Notes under the pieces: model-generated | The model's database searches: none | What the model was told of the DNA's origin: nothing | What the model saw: only the letters and a program-made list of their open reading frames with translations | In this document: piece after piece, positions 48,023 through 60,780 of the stretch | How positions within the stretch are numbered: position 1 is the first letter of the stretch | How the letters are laid out: each line of letters begins with the position of its first letter | Translations under genes and position numbers: made by a program | From: Apostichopus japonicus | Lineage: Eukaryota; Echinodermata; Holothuroidea; Aspidochirotida; Stichopodidae | Length of the DNA stretch: 64,000 bases | Assembly (NCBI RefSeq): GCF_037975245.1 | Contig: NC_092577.1 | Coordinates: 27,751,898-27,815,897 of the forward strand | Reading direction: 5' to 3'

Positions 48023-49411
48023 ATGGCAGATCGACGGTCCTCCAAGATTCCCAAGAAACAAACAGAGAACAAGATAACAAATTGGTTCAAGCCAAATCAA
48101 AAGAAACCAGGAGAAACACGATCTGTTGTAACACCTGCTCCCCCTGAACACCCCAACAGGAGCAATAACAACAACGCGTCGGGTGGTGCTACTGCTATAC
48201 ACCATGTTGAACAAACTATTAGCAGCGATGAGGAAACTGCCACTGAGGAATCTACCAATGCAAAGGCAAGCAGTCAACACATGGAGCCTTCTGGTGACAC
48301 ACCTCCGATAGATGTCATGACCGGAAATCCTAGGAGACGAAATCTGCCTGATTCTCCATACCACCCAGAAGATACATCCTGTATCCCACCAAAAGTTGCA
48401 AAACATCAGCAGTTCCATTTTCAAGCTAAATGGTTTAGCATGTACTCATGGCTACACTACGACCATGAAAAAGAAGGTGTGCTGTGTTTTTCCTGCCATG
48501 ACGCATATCAGAAAGGTTTGCTGGATATTGCAAGAGTGAAAGATCTTGCGTTCATCACTACTGGATTCAAAAATTGGAAAAAAGTAATGGGACGTGGCAA
48601 GAAGGCACTGGGCCGATTTGAGCAACACCAATTGTCATCTACACACAATTTTGCACTCAGCCAGTTGAAAGCACAGGAGGCCAAAACTGTGAGAGCACTA
48701 ATAGACTCTCATTCTGCAAAACAGCAAGAAATCCACAGAAGAAATCTTGTAAGGGTATTTACTTCAGTAAGATACCTTGTACGCCAAGGCATAGCATCTC
48801 GAGGACATGACGAGGAAGAGGGAAATTTTTGTCAACTTCTCAAGTTGCGAAGTGAGGATGATCCGCACTTGGGTCCATACCTTTCCCGTGATACTAACTT
48901 CACCTCCCATCAAGCCCAGGAAGAGATTATGCAGATGCTAAGCCACAGCATTATCCGTGATATTGTTAAGGACATACGTGGTCATGTGGTATTCGCGGTA
49001 ATGGTGGATGGTACGCAGGACATTAATGGAACTGAACAAGAGTCTATTTGTTTCAGATCCGTTGATGATGAGCTTAATGTCAGAGAAGATTTCATAGGTT
49101 TGTATGAAATGGCATCTTCCACCGGTGAGGCTATCTCCATTATGATACTGGATGTAATCGCTCGTCTTGGCCTTTCAGTCGAGAATTTACGTGCACAAAC
49201 TTATGATGGAGCATCAAACATGAGCGGCAAGTACAGAGGGTGCCAAGCTAAGATAAAAGAGAAGCAGCCACTAGCGATGTACTTTCACTGCAGCTCACAT
49301 GTCTCCAACTTAGTCATGAAGGATGCTGTTACAGAGTGTACTCTGGTGCGTGATGCCCTACAGTGGGTCCATGAACTTGGTGTTCTCTACAGGAGATCAG
49401 GCAAATACAAG
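48023..49411 (+). CDS. hAT (ZMYM1-like) transposase exon 1, copy 2
   Basis: 463 codons from ATG to donor GTATGT, phase 0, identical in my reading to copy 1. TTF/BED-type zinc finger C155, C158, H202, H208; catalytic aspartates D329 and D395 in VMVDGTQD and TYDGASNM. The total spliced product with exons at 49714, 50198 and 50640 is about 815 residues with every phase matching, so this copy too looks able to make transposase. Confidence 0.92.
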
Positions 49412-49713
49412 GTATGTCAAATTTGTTATCATTATGAATATGCATGATATCATTCTCTCAATTATAAAGAATAGAGAGTAACACAGCAGAATGACACAGT
49501 CAAATTCAATTGCAAAGTTATAGTTTTAAGAATTTGTGGATCTTTACTAATGCCAACATTATGCTATGACCTTTAAGGTGGAGATCCGATGGTCTATTAC
49601 AGGGACAGTGACAGAAAATCTGAATCTTCAGTGAAAATTAACTTCACCAATGCATTTAGCAGTTGTACCAAAGACAGTGCCCTCGATCTGTATTCTTTGT
49701 ACTTATCTTTTAG

Positions 49714-50029
49714 GGCATATTCAAGGACATCGCTGCAGATATTGAAGGGTTGGGAGGTACCAGCTCAGCCAATATCAGACCATTATGCCCAACTCGGTGG
49801 CTCTGTCGTCAAGCTGCAGTTGACGCTGTTATTCAAAACTATGAAGCAATTCTGGCCAGTTTGGAAGAAATGTCCCACGGGATATCCGATACCTCTGCCA
49901 AAGCAAACGGCCTCCTTGATAGATTTCAGAAAGCAGAGGTTTTACTTGCTTTGAAAGTGGCAAACAAACCACTAGCATCACTGGAAACACTCAACCGTGG
50001 ACTTCAGTCGAAGTCTGCTAACATTTCAG
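49714..50029 (+). CDS. hAT transposase exon 2, copy 2
   Basis: Acceptor ACTTATCTTTTAG, 316 nt, donor GTGAGA. It contains RPLCPTRWLCRQ. Phase 0 in, phase 1 out. Confidence 0.88.
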
Positions 50030-50197
50030 GTGAGAGTTTAGGTCGTAATTAATAGGATTAAAAAATAACATTGAATGGCAGGGACATGTGAAATGAATAT
50101 GTTGGTAACAGCTAAGCATGTTCATGGGCAATGTAGTTCAATTGACCAATTTTAGTTACTCAAACTCATTTACTTTTTTTGCATTTTCGGAAATCAG

Positions 50198-50521
50198 GAA
50201 TGCTGGAATCTGTTGCTAAGACCACTGCACAGCTCGAAGAGCTTCGTAATGCTGAGGCATTTCACGAAATCTTTAGAGAGACGAGTCTAGCAGCAGACAA
50301 GTACGACCTAGACCCGCTTCAGATACCAAGACGGAGGCAACCACCAAAGCGGATTGCAGGGCCAGCTGCAGGCTACAAACCCACAACTGCTGAGGAATAC
50401 TACAGGATACAGTATTATAAGCTTCTTGATGGGATGCTTGGCAATCTTCAGGAGAGGTTCGATATTTCGTCCAATGCTGGCCTTTCAGATTACAATGATC
50501 TGCAAAAAATTCTTACAACAG
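50198..50521 (+). CDS. hAT transposase exon 3, copy 2
   Basis: Acceptor TTTTCGGAAATCAG, 324 nt, donor GTGCGT, symmetric phase 1. Helical insertion region. Confidence 0.85.
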
Positions 50522-50639
50522 GTGCGTTTCCTCTTTTGAATTTTGAATGTAAACTTACCTGGTAAATAAAATATGCCCATTTATGTCAGAAAAGTATTCC
50601 AGATAGTACTGTTTAGACTGTTTGTTTTCTTATTCATAG

Positions 50640-51058
50640 GGAAAGTTGACGAAGTGATCGTAAAGAAATACCCAGAGCTGTCAGATCTAAACCCAACAGC
50701 ATTCAAGACGCAGCTGGATATGTTTCTACAGACAACAAATGCCACATCCATGCATGAAGCCAGTCTGGCTTTTCGTGGAATGTCAACAGAAGTAAGGGCT
50801 CTGTTCCCCCATGTGCTGATGCTCCTCCGTCTTTTATTGGTCTGTCCCGTTACCTCATGCGAATGTGAGCGCAGTTTCTCCGCTCTCCGGCGTCTGAAAA
50901 CCTGGTTGCGCAGCACAATGACCCAGAGGAGACTCAACCATGTGGCCGTATGTAACGTGCACAAGAGAAAGCTGGATACAGTGGACATTATCCAACTAGT
51001 TCGGGAATTTGCAGGAAGGTCGCAAACAAGAAAGAATATGTTTGGAAACTTCACTTGA
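50640..51058 (+). CDS. hAT transposase exon 4, copy 2
   Basis: Acceptor TTTTCTTATTCATAG, 419 nt to TGA. hAT dimerisation domain with the CERSFSALRRLK block. Confidence 0.9.
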
Positions 51059-51176
51059 AATAGCGTACGAGGCGGGGGGGGGGGGGGGCAGACTGCAAAT
51101 TTCCAGAGGACAAGAAATTCGGGCAAAAGTCCCTGAAAAATTCGGGCAGCCTAAGAGGAGAATATTAAATAAACAA

Positions 51177-51213
<37 letters not shown>

Positions 51214-51560
51214 GAATCCTGCAAATTCCCGAGCTAGTTGGTTCGAATCCCGGTGGAGGCTGAAAGTTTTTTCTCTGTTCTTGATTTTCCAACTCATTAC
51301 GATTTTCATTAATATATATTCATTTGCCTTTGTCGTTTACCTCCGTTGCATTAACATTAAGTCTGTTCAAAAGTATCTCTTTCGAGATCCGGCTTTAGGA
51401 ATCACAAATGATTTTCGAGTTGGTTAGCATCATGTTTGATCTCTAGAGAAAGGCAAAATATGTCACCAAAAACAGAACTAGTATTGTTCGATACAGGTGA
51501 CAAACGCCTACAGTGGAATTACGATCTTCCTTACCGGTTCAGAACCTCTGGACATACAAT

Positions 51561-51636
51561 CAGCGTCCATAGCCTATTGGTTAGGGTGTCCGCGTACAGA
51601 GCGGGAGGCCCGTGGTTCGAATCCCGGTGGAGGCTG
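51561..51636 (+). repeat. tRNA-like segment inside hAT copy 2
   Basis: 76 nt: acceptor arms AGCGTCC and GGAGGCT (one mismatch), A-box-like TAGCCTATTGGTTAGG, anticodon stem TCCGC/GCGGG with loop GTACAGA, B box GGTTCGAATCC, then GAAAGTTTTTTC. The T stem has two mispairs, so it is probably a tRNA-derived relic. A truncated relative overlaps the 51230-51265 region. Confidence 0.5.
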
Positions 51637-52459
51637 AAAGTTTTTTCACTGTTCTTGATTTTCCAACTCATTACGAATTTCATCGATAAATATATATATA
51701 TATAAATATGCAGTACTTGCCCGAATTTTTTTCAAATTTTTGCCCGACAATTCCATGATTTTCTTTATTTAGCATCATGATGCCCGAATATTTCCGTGTA
51801 ACACCACCGTAAGCGCAGCTCATCTGGGCTACCGCGCTTTTCGCACGATCAAATTTTTTTTTTCTAACTTGTCAACTGTATATCTAGACATCCCCGACAT
51901 GAGTGTATATAAGAAACATTTTCTTTTTCATGGATGGTGGTGGGGGGGGGGGGGGAGTGCCTACAAGCCTAGAAGTACAGGTTTATCATATTCTTTGTTA
52001 TATTTTATACTTTTTTGTGAGACAAATTGCAGTCTCACCCGACACAGCGACATTATCCCGCCTACGTGTCGTATGTTTTTGTATGTTTGTTTTTTCAAAA
52101 CAATGGTTGTTTTTCTGGAGGTAGCTGAGTACTGTGTTAAAATAATAAATACGGTAACTAAATAGGAGCTTAAAAAATATACTGTCCTATATTTCCCCTT
52201 CAAAGTGATGTTACCATTTTTTCTTCTTCTAATTTACCAAATTTTTTGGGAAGTGTAAATTTCTAAAACGTGAGATTATAAAATAAAGAATGTTTAGATG
52301 CAACTTGCAAGGCCTCAGAAGTGCCGTTTCCGGCAATCTGAGAGGCACTTTTTACCAAAAAAAATTTTGTACGCTACGCGCCAACCGATGGTGGCGCTCC
52401 GCTTAGATAGTGAGCCGGCCTGCAACCCCCCCACCTCTGACAAGAAATCTCCGCCACTG

Positions 52460-53725
52460 CAACTGATAAAGTGATATCTTTACTATCACGTGCTTCAGGA
52501 TATCAGATTCCTTGAAGGTTCGACCTCTTAAAAAGATGACACTTTGTTATCATCAATTTCTAGATTTCTGAAGAAGAACGTAGATAGGACTTATATTAAG
52601 AAAAAAAGTTAACGAAACGAAGCACCGGTTAATGATAAGTCGTTACATGATTTTCACGATTCCACCCAGCCAAAGAATCTGGATTTAATGTTGAGTTTAT
52701 CTCGCATCACAAACTTATAACATGGCAACTAAAAGAAAACATTCATGTTTCATCCTCTCGTCCTCCCTATATAGTATTTGTATAGTTAATCTGTCTGTAA
52801 CGATCAAATGAAACTGTTCTCGCACTTTGATTACTTTAACCGACATGTGTACCGTTGTTTTGATTACCTTTGATTAATGTTCCGTCCATCTCTTTCTCCT
52901 TTTCCTCTTACCATATTTCATCTCATTTACCTCTTATTCCATTTTGATCTTTGTGTTCTTTTGTTTCTACAGCATCAAGAGATGGTGATGCAATCTATTT
53001 TAATTTTAAGACTAACGTTTTAAGAAGCTTTAGCAGTAGCTCTATAATAATATTGTTGTTTAAATAAAGTGACACCATTTGGAAACATATATTACCAAAT
53101 TTAACATTAATTTACCGATAAAGTCAACGTTGGAAAAAAAGTTTCAAGAGGTGTGTAAGTCAGTTTGTACAGCGATTAATTGGTTTCTTTAGCAATCACA
53201 TGAGTGACAAGCAAATGATATTGTGAGGAAAATCAAATTGCTTACTATGTATGCAAAATGGTTTCTAGGAGTGTGAACGAATGTATCAAAGAATAGCTAT
53301 ATATGTAATTAAAATTGATAATGATAAGAAAATATGATGAATAATACGCACACTGAAGTTAAATTGATAATTAAATAAACGAAACTCATTTAGAAATGCG
53401 CTGTTCAAACCTCACGACGTATTTTGAGACAGCCAATGAAGTTCAACCTATACTTCTTCAGCTCCAACAGGGACCCTCTTGTAGCCTAGGCTATATAACG
53501 CTGTGAACGGTAATAGAAAGGAACTGACTTACAGTCAGAGTCATAAGAACGTAATTAACTTCCGTGAGAGGTGATAACAATCTAATCCCGCGCGTTGATT
53601 AAATTAACTAGAAAATGTTTGTGATATAGAATAGTACATGTAAGTAATGTAGTTTATATTCGGTGAAGGTTGTTTCCCTCTTTCTCCTTTTTATCTTAAC
53701 ATATTTAATGATATTTCCTCTGCAG
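52460..53725 (+). other. Non-coding (intronic) sequence
   Basis: No supported gene apart from a weak 12-nt micro-exon candidate at 52973-52984, which has an excellent acceptor TTGTTTCTACAG, core CATCAAGAGATG and a poor donor GTGATG. Confidence 0.3.
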
Positions 53726-53731
53726 GAGTTG
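53726..53731 (+). CDS. Candidate 6-nt micro-exon (GAGTTG)
   Basis: Acceptor GATATTTCCTCTGCAG, core GAGTTG, donor GTAAGA followed by CACTTTCTTTC, resembling the GTAAGACATTTCATTAC donor context of the array units. Phase 1-1 (G-V). Confidence 0.4.
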
Positions 53732-54544
53732 GTAAGACACTTTCTTTCAATTAATATATATAGCAATAACTGCTTTTACAGACATTTATGTGAAGTGTAG
53801 CGATTTTTAAATCTAATCTACAGAAGTGGTAAAATATTTTTTATTGTAATCCAAAGAAGTCGCCTTACCACTGTTCGAAAGGAAAAACGACCCTCATCAA
53901 AATCACATTATTGTAGATGGTAATTCCGTTAAAGAATGATTGAAAGATAACATTATTTTAGACATGTAAAAGAGGAACGTAATGTTAACATCCAGGTAAA
54001 AGAAACTTTCTTTAAATTCTAACATGGTGTTTATGAGATATAGTTAATAAAGTTTACACATCGTGTACAAACTACGCAAAAGCAATTCAATTTTTAATTT
54101 TCTGATTTAAAAGTGACTGCTTCAATATGTTTGTACTTATTTGAATTAACATTATAAAGGTTTGGCAATCACTGTAGTGAGAATAAAACCGTTCGAAGTT
54201 AAAGGTATAAAATCATTAAGAAAAACATTTTACGTAGTGCAACATGTATAAATATATCTCGAAAACGGCATTTTGGACTTGAAAAGCTTTTTGTTCTTGT
54301 TTAATGCAAATGAATCATGATGTTAAATCAACCGTTAAGATTTGAGTTGGCTGTAATTTTAAAATAATACATATGATAAAGAATGCTTTAACAAATAGAA
54401 TTTGACTTTAGTATTATTATGACAAATCCCCCCCCCCTCCCCCCCACACACATACACACAACCGTCTAGCGTTCGTTCTTCCTTTCCATATCCTATATCC
54501 TCCTCCGAGTTTTTCTTTTATACTTATGCTTCCAATACATTTAG

Positions 54545-54556
54545 ACCTATGTCAAG
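54545..54556 (+). CDS. Candidate 12-nt micro-exon
   Basis: Pyrimidine-rich stretch (GTTTTTCTTTTATACTTATG) and acceptor CATTTAG, core ACCTATGTCAAG, strong donor GTAAGA. Phase 1-1, (D)LCQ with one cysteine. Confidence 0.45.
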
Positions 54557-54645
54557 GTAAGAAGGTGTTTTTTTTTACTTTCTAACACTTACGTTAATAT
54601 AAATAGCTTCACATAGGGGTATCTATGCCATTATCTTGATGCTGT

Positions 54646-54755
<110 letters not shown>

Positions 54756-54769
54756 TTTTGAGTCCGGAT

Positions 54770-55900
54770 CCGCCCTTAAGCCAAATGAACAATATTTTAG
54801 CATAAAAAAAACACAAGGTATACACGCACAAGCTTTTTTTTAACAAACTAAGGACTGTATACTACAATGATGACAGTGGCGGCATTCTCATACGAGATAC
54901 TACATACAAAGACAGCAACAGACCAAATGGGTACTATGGTTCCTTGCTTAGTGGAATATAAAAAGGTTGTATGTCATCAACCACTATCACAATATTTATG
55001 CCCACGTGTACCAGCTAATAACCAACAATGTATTCCAAGTTTGGATATGTCACGATAAAATTGTGCATGTATATGGTCGCAAAGATATTTGGCCCAGACA
55101 AAGTGGCTCAACAATATATTTGCCTCCCAAAATTGTATCCCTCCAAAAATGCCCTGAATGGTTCCCAAAATATGTTGGGTCCAAAAAATGTGTCTTTAAA
55201 TACATTTGAGGTAGAAATATCATTTGAACCCACCCCGCTCACAAGTGGGCCCGGGACATTTGGGGCCCAGATTGCCTACATATACCAGTTATTTAATTGC
55301 ACAGTTATTGTAATGTAAAGAATATTTAAGCCGAAATGGTCATAATGTATTATATGTGGAAACTAGAGCAGCAGTGCTGCAGTGGCTCATCCCATCATCT
55401 GCGAAAGGAAAACCATTTCAAAAACACACTCTGAGTAATTCTTTTCTGGACAAGTTAATATTGAGAGTATTGTCTCGCATAACCAAGTTCTGCGTTTCAC
55501 CAAATAAATTTATATGTACATAAATCGTTAATAGCCCGCTCAGCATCAGATCATGAGATGCCTTGGGTGTATGCGTGTGTGTTTGACGAGCGCGTTATGA
55601 ACACAGTGACAAAAGCCTCATTTTAACTTGAATACTTACAGTCAAATTAAAGCCGTAATTACATAAACAGATTATACCTCATGCAGTGATATCACAGTTG
55701 ATGGAGTTTAATTCATGCTGAAACCAAGAAAATATACAGTCAATAAACAGAAAAACAGTGCAAAAATCTACATGAAATGAAAAGAGTTTTTATGATGTAT
55801 ATATTAAACATAAATCTTATCAAATTATTAGCGAAGTAATGAGCAAAATGTTTATGACATTTTAACGATAATTAAATGTGCGAGACTGCCTAAACTACCT
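54770..55900. other. No recognisable gene
   Basis: Short open frames near 54867-55318 have no recognisable domain and sit in a low-complexity, repeat-like context. Nothing else is supported. Confidence 0.35.
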
Positions 55901-56555
55901 AAAGTCTTGAAAATAGAGAAACATACTTGGTGCTGAACGATAGTCCAAAAACATCGTCATACTTGCTTATTCACATTTAGCAGGGTTCTCCTAGTAACAT
56001 ATATCACGCTGAGTTTGCTAAGAACAGTCCAACACACTTCAATATCGAAAAAGAAATATATGTAATTACTTCGAATGTCTCTTATGTCAAATAGCCGGAC
56101 AAAAATGAAACTTAAGTACAAATCCAATTGTTGATGTGATACACTCCATTTATTCGTCTTATTCCTAAAGTAAAGACAAAAATTAACTTCTCGCAACTTT
56201 AGCGGGAGAGAAAACTAGTAAACAAAGGAGTTCTCTCAAAATTTACAACTGAGTCAGAATAATGTAAATTGCAAAAGGAATATCGATGAATTCTGGGTTC
56301 CCAATCATTGAAGAATAAACCTCTTATGCTTACCACTTGAATTCACTGCGACGATACGCATCTACGTGACATAATGATTCGGATTGTACGAATCACCGTT
56401 GAATGCATGGCTGGTAGATGTAGCTGTAATCATAACAGTCTACTCTCATCGGTCATCTCACATACGTTATAAAAGTGATTTGTTGTGTTAAGTAAACATT
56501 AACGTTCTTATATTTCGTTTTCCTCTTTGCCTCTGTTTTTTCTCCTTCATAAAAG

Positions 56556-56561
56556 TCTTAA
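56556..56561 (+). CDS. Candidate 6-nt micro-exon (TCTTAA)
   Basis: Acceptor TTTTTTCTCCTTCATAAAAG, core TCTTAA, donor GTAAGA. In phase 1-1 the TAA is not read in frame. Confidence 0.3.
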   Translation, partial: S

Positions 56562-57507
56562 GTAAGACATTTCATTACTTTCTTAATACTAACATTACAA
56601 TTCTTGCAATAGCTGCATAGACAGACTAGTATATGAAGTGAAGATAACATCCGTTGTGTTCGTGACGCCAATATAATAGTTATACAATAATTGATCATTC
56701 AACCGATTAATATTTTTTATGAATAGGTATCGAACCTATTCAAACAAGTTGCGAAATAATAAGTCAAAGTAAATGATTTTGTAACGAAGTATGAAATGCA
56801 CAATACTAAATAAACAGGGCGCAAGTGGAAAAGAAAGAATAGCATATCTGAGGTGGAAATAATTTCAGATTCATAGGCTGCGGCACGAGGAGATGGAAGG
56901 GTGATAACGTGATTCCTCCCCGTTATAGAAATTAAGATTCCCTCACGTGTGCCACCACCATTAAGTAAACTTTCCAGTTTGACAGTCACTAAGCTCAAAA
57001 ATTGTGATCAATTCTCGAACAGTTGGTGCCCACAACTAAGAATTCCTTCATACGGGTCTGGTTAATGTCCAAATAAAACCTTTAGCTGTTATCTACTGTA
57101 TATCTCATGTTGCTAAGTAGTAATCAAATGAACTTGCCAAGAATGTAACGATGCGCAAAGTTGTTTAACAAGAAAGAATTGTTCTTTTAAGTTACAGATG
57201 TAACAGAATGTATGGCATAATGGTAATAGTGGGTAGATGGATAAGAATGATGAGCAAATAGCTGACAGCAGACAATTTCAATTTCCAAACGATTATGTAT
57301 ACATATCATATAAAAATGACGGTTTATCACCTATCTGTGGGTGCGAGACGACGGTGTATATCCACCGATGTCACTTAATGCTCATAGTTGTATATTATAA
57401 TCTCGCATGATGAATACTTTATATAAGAGATTTGTTGTGTGAAGTAAACATTAAAGTTTTTCCTTTTCCTTTTCCTCTTTACCTCTGCTTTTTCGTCTTC
57501 ATAAAAG

Positions 57508-57513
57508 GCTCAC
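57508..57513 (+). CDS. Candidate 6-nt micro-exon (GCTCAC), array copy 1
   Basis: Acceptor TTTTTCGTCTTCATAAAAG, core GCTCAC, donor GTAAGA. Phase 1-1, no stop. Confidence 0.35.
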
Positions 57514-58466
57514 GTAAGACATTTCATTACTATCTTAATACAAACATTAAAATTCTTGCAGTAGCTGCATGTACAGACTAGTACATGAAGTGAAGATATC
57601 ATCCGTTGAGTTCATGATGCCAACATAATAGTTATACAATAATTGAACATTCAAACGATTAAAAAGGTTTTTATGAATAGGTATCGAACCTATTCAAATC
57701 AGTTGGGAAATAATAAGTAGAAAGTAAATGATTTTTAACCAGATATAAAATGCACAATACTGAATAAACAGGGCGAAAGTTTAAAAGAAAGAATAGCATA
57801 TCTGCATTTAGAAAGAAAAAATCAGATTCATAGGCTGCGGCACGAGGGGATGGAAGTGGGTGATATCGTGATTCCTCCCCGTTATAGAAATTAAGATTCC
57901 CTCACGTGTGCCACCACCATTAAGTAAACTTTCCAGTTTTACAATCACTAAGCTCAAATATTGTGATCACTCCTTAAACTGTTGGTACCCACAATTCAGA
58001 ATTCCTTTATACGGGTCTGGTTCATGACCAAATAAAACCTTTAGCTGTTATCTACTGTATATCTCATGTTGCTAAGTAGTAATCAAATGAACTTGCCAAG
58101 AATGTAACGATGCGCAAAGTTGTTTAACAAGAAAGAATTGTTCTTTTAAGTTACAGATGTAACAGAATGTATGGCATAATGGTAATAGTGGGTAGATGGA
58201 TAAGAATGATGAGCAAATAGCTGACAGCAGACAATTTCAATTTCCAAACGATTATGTATACATATCATATAAAAATGACGGTTTATCACCTATCTGTGGG
58301 TGCGAGACGACGGTGTATATCCACCGATGTCACTTAATGCTCATAGTTGTATATTATAATCTCGCATGATGAATACTTTATATAAGAGATTTGTTGTGTG
58401 AAGTAAACATTAAAGTTTTTCCTTTTCCTTTTCCTCTTTACCTCTGCTTTTTCGTCTTCATAAAAG

Positions 58467-58472
58467 GCTCAC
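58467..58472 (+). CDS. Candidate 6-nt micro-exon (GCTCAC), array copy 2
   Basis: Same as 57508 at a 959-bp spacing. Confidence 0.35.
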
Positions 58473-59425
58473 GTAAGACATTTCATTACTATCTTAATAC
58501 AAACATTAAAATTCTTGCAGTAGCTGCATGTACAGACTAGTACATGAAGTGAAGATATCATCCGTTGAGTTCATGATGCCAACATAATAGTTATACAATA
58601 ATTGAACATTCAAACGATTAAAAAGGTTTTTATGAATAGGTATCGAACCTATTCAAATCAGTTGGGAAATAATAAGTAGAAAGTAAATGATTTTTAACCA
58701 GATATAAAATGCACAATACTGAATAAACAGGGCGAAAGTTTAAAAGAAAGAATAGCATATCTGCATTTAGAAAGAAAAAATCAGATTCATAGGCTGCGGC
58801 ACGAGGGGATGGAAGTGGGTGATATCGTGATTCCTCCCCGTTATAGAAATTAAGATTCCCTCACGTGTGCCACCACCATTAAGTAAACTTTCCAGTTTTA
58901 CAATCACTAAGCTCAAATATTGTGATCACTCCTTAAACTGTTGGTACCCACAATTCAGAATTCCTTTATACGGGTCTGGTTCATGACCAAATAAAACCTT
59001 TAGCTGTTATCTACTGTATATCTCATGTTGCTAAGTAGTAATCAAATGAACTTGCCAAGAATGTAACGATGCGCAAAGTTGTTTAACAAGAAAGAATTGT
59101 TCTTTTAAGTTACAGATGTAACAGAATGTATGGCATAATGGTAATAGTGGGTAGATGGATAAGAATGATGAGCAAATAGCTGACAGCAGACAATTTCAAT
59201 TTCCAAACGATTATGTATACATATCATATAAAAATGACGGTTTATCACCTATCTGTGGGTTCGAGACGACGGTGTATATCCACCGATGTCACTTACTGCT
59301 CATAGTTGTATATTATAATCTCGCATGATGAATACTTTATATAAGAGATTTTTTGTATGAAGTAAACATTAAAGTTTTTCCTTTTCCTTTTCCTCTTTAC
59401 CTCTGCTTTTTCGTCTTCATAAAAG

Positions 59426-59431
59426 GCTCAC
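59426..59431 (+). CDS. Candidate 6-nt micro-exon (GCTCAC), array copy 3
   Basis: Same as 58467 at a 959-bp spacing. Confidence 0.35.
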
Positions 59432-60237
59432 GTAAGACATTTCATTACTATCTTAATACAAACATTAAAATTCTTGCAGTAGCTGCATGTACAGACTAGT
59501 ACATGAAGTAAAGAGTTTAAAAGAAAGAATAGCATATCTGCATTTAGAAAGAAAAAATCAGATTCATAGGCTGCGGCACGAGGGGATGGAAGTGGGTGAT
59601 ATCGTGATTCCTCCCCGTTATATAAATTAAGATTCCCTCACTTGTGCCACCACCATTAAGTAAACTTTCCAGTTTTACAATCACTAAGCTCAAATATTGT
59701 GATCACTCCTTAAACTGTTGGTACCCACAATTCAGAATTCCTTTATACGGGTCTGGTTCATGACCAAATAAAACCTTTAGCTGTTATCTACTGTATATCT
59801 AATGATGCTAAGTAGTCATTAAATGAACTTGCCAAGAATTTATGGATGCGCAACATTGTTAAACCAGAAAGAATTGTTCTTTTAAGTAACATATGTAACA
59901 GAATGTATGGCATAATGGTAATAGTGGGTAAATGGATAAGAATGGTGAGCAAATAGCTGACAGCAGACAATTTCAAGTTCATAATGATAATGTGTACCCG
60001 TCATATAAAGATGACGGTTATCACCTTTCTGTGGTTTCATAACGACTGTGAATATTCACCGATATCACTTAATGCTATTAAAAATGAGAAGCTGATTGAT
60101 GGGAATTTATTCATAACAGTATACTATGATCCCGCATGTTGAATACTTTATAAAAGTGATTTGTTGTGTGAAGTAAACATTAACGTTCTTATTTTACGTA
60201 ACCCTCTTTGCCTCTGTTTTTTTCTTCTTCATGAAAG

Positions 60238-60244
60238 TCATTTT
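60238..60244 (+). pseudogene. Probable decayed micro-exon (7 nt)
   Basis: Acceptor TTTTTTTCTTCTTCATGAAAG, core TCATTTT, donor GTAAGA. Seven nucleotides would break the phase, and the unit is diverged, so this looks like a decayed copy. Confidence 0.25.
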
Positions 60245-60780
60245 GTAAGACATTTTATTACTATCTTAATACTAACATTAAAAATATTGCAGTAACTGCA
60301 TGTACAGACTAGTACATGAAGTAAAGATAACATCCGTTGAGTTCGTGATGCCAACATAATAGTTATACAATAATTGAACATTCAAACGATTAAAAAGGTT
60401 TTTATGAATAGGTATCGAACCTAATCAAATCAGTTGGGAAATAATAAGTACAAAGTAAATGATTTTTAACCAGATATAAAATGCACAATACTGAATAAAC
60501 AGGGCGAAAGTTTAAAAGAAAGAATAGCATATCTGCATTTAGAAAGAAAAAATCAGATTCATAGGCTGTGGCACGAGGGGATGGAAGTGGGTGATAACGT
60601 GAACCCTCCCCGTTATGGAAATGAAGATTCCCTCACGTGTGCCACCACCATTAGGTAAAAATTCCATTTTAGCAGTCACTAAATTAAAATATTGTGATCA
60701 CTTCTTAAACTGTCGGTGTCCAAATACAACTTTTAGCTGTGATATATTGTATATCTCAGTAGTAATAAAATAAACCTGCC

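Larger units (their letters stand above)
46059..52459 (+). mobile_element. hAT DNA transposon, copy 2 (autonomous-looking)
   Basis: 6,401 bp, reverse orientation of copy 1, with the same terminal repeats, the same nested inserts and an intact transposase. The left flank TAATTCAC is the reverse complement of copy 1's left flank GTGAATTA. The right flank CAACTGAT matches neither. Differences from copy 1 that I saw are microsatellite or homopolymer length and a G/T change at about 46829 (S to I in a non-gene frame). Confidence 0.88.
55900..60780 (+). repeat. Right tandem array, about 959-bp units
   Basis: Units share CTTCATAAAAG...GTAAGACATTTCATTAC, TGCATGTACAGACTAGTACA and TGTAACAGAATGTATGGCAT. 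The middle copies repeat at exactly 959 bp (57508, 58467, 59426) and are almost identical. The copy after 59426 has an internal deletion near 59515. The first (56.4-57.2 kb) and last (60.0-60.8 kb) are diverged. They are related to the 31.6-34.1 kb units: GCAGGGTTCT and the GTAAGACATTTCATTA context are common to both. Confidence 0.9.
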
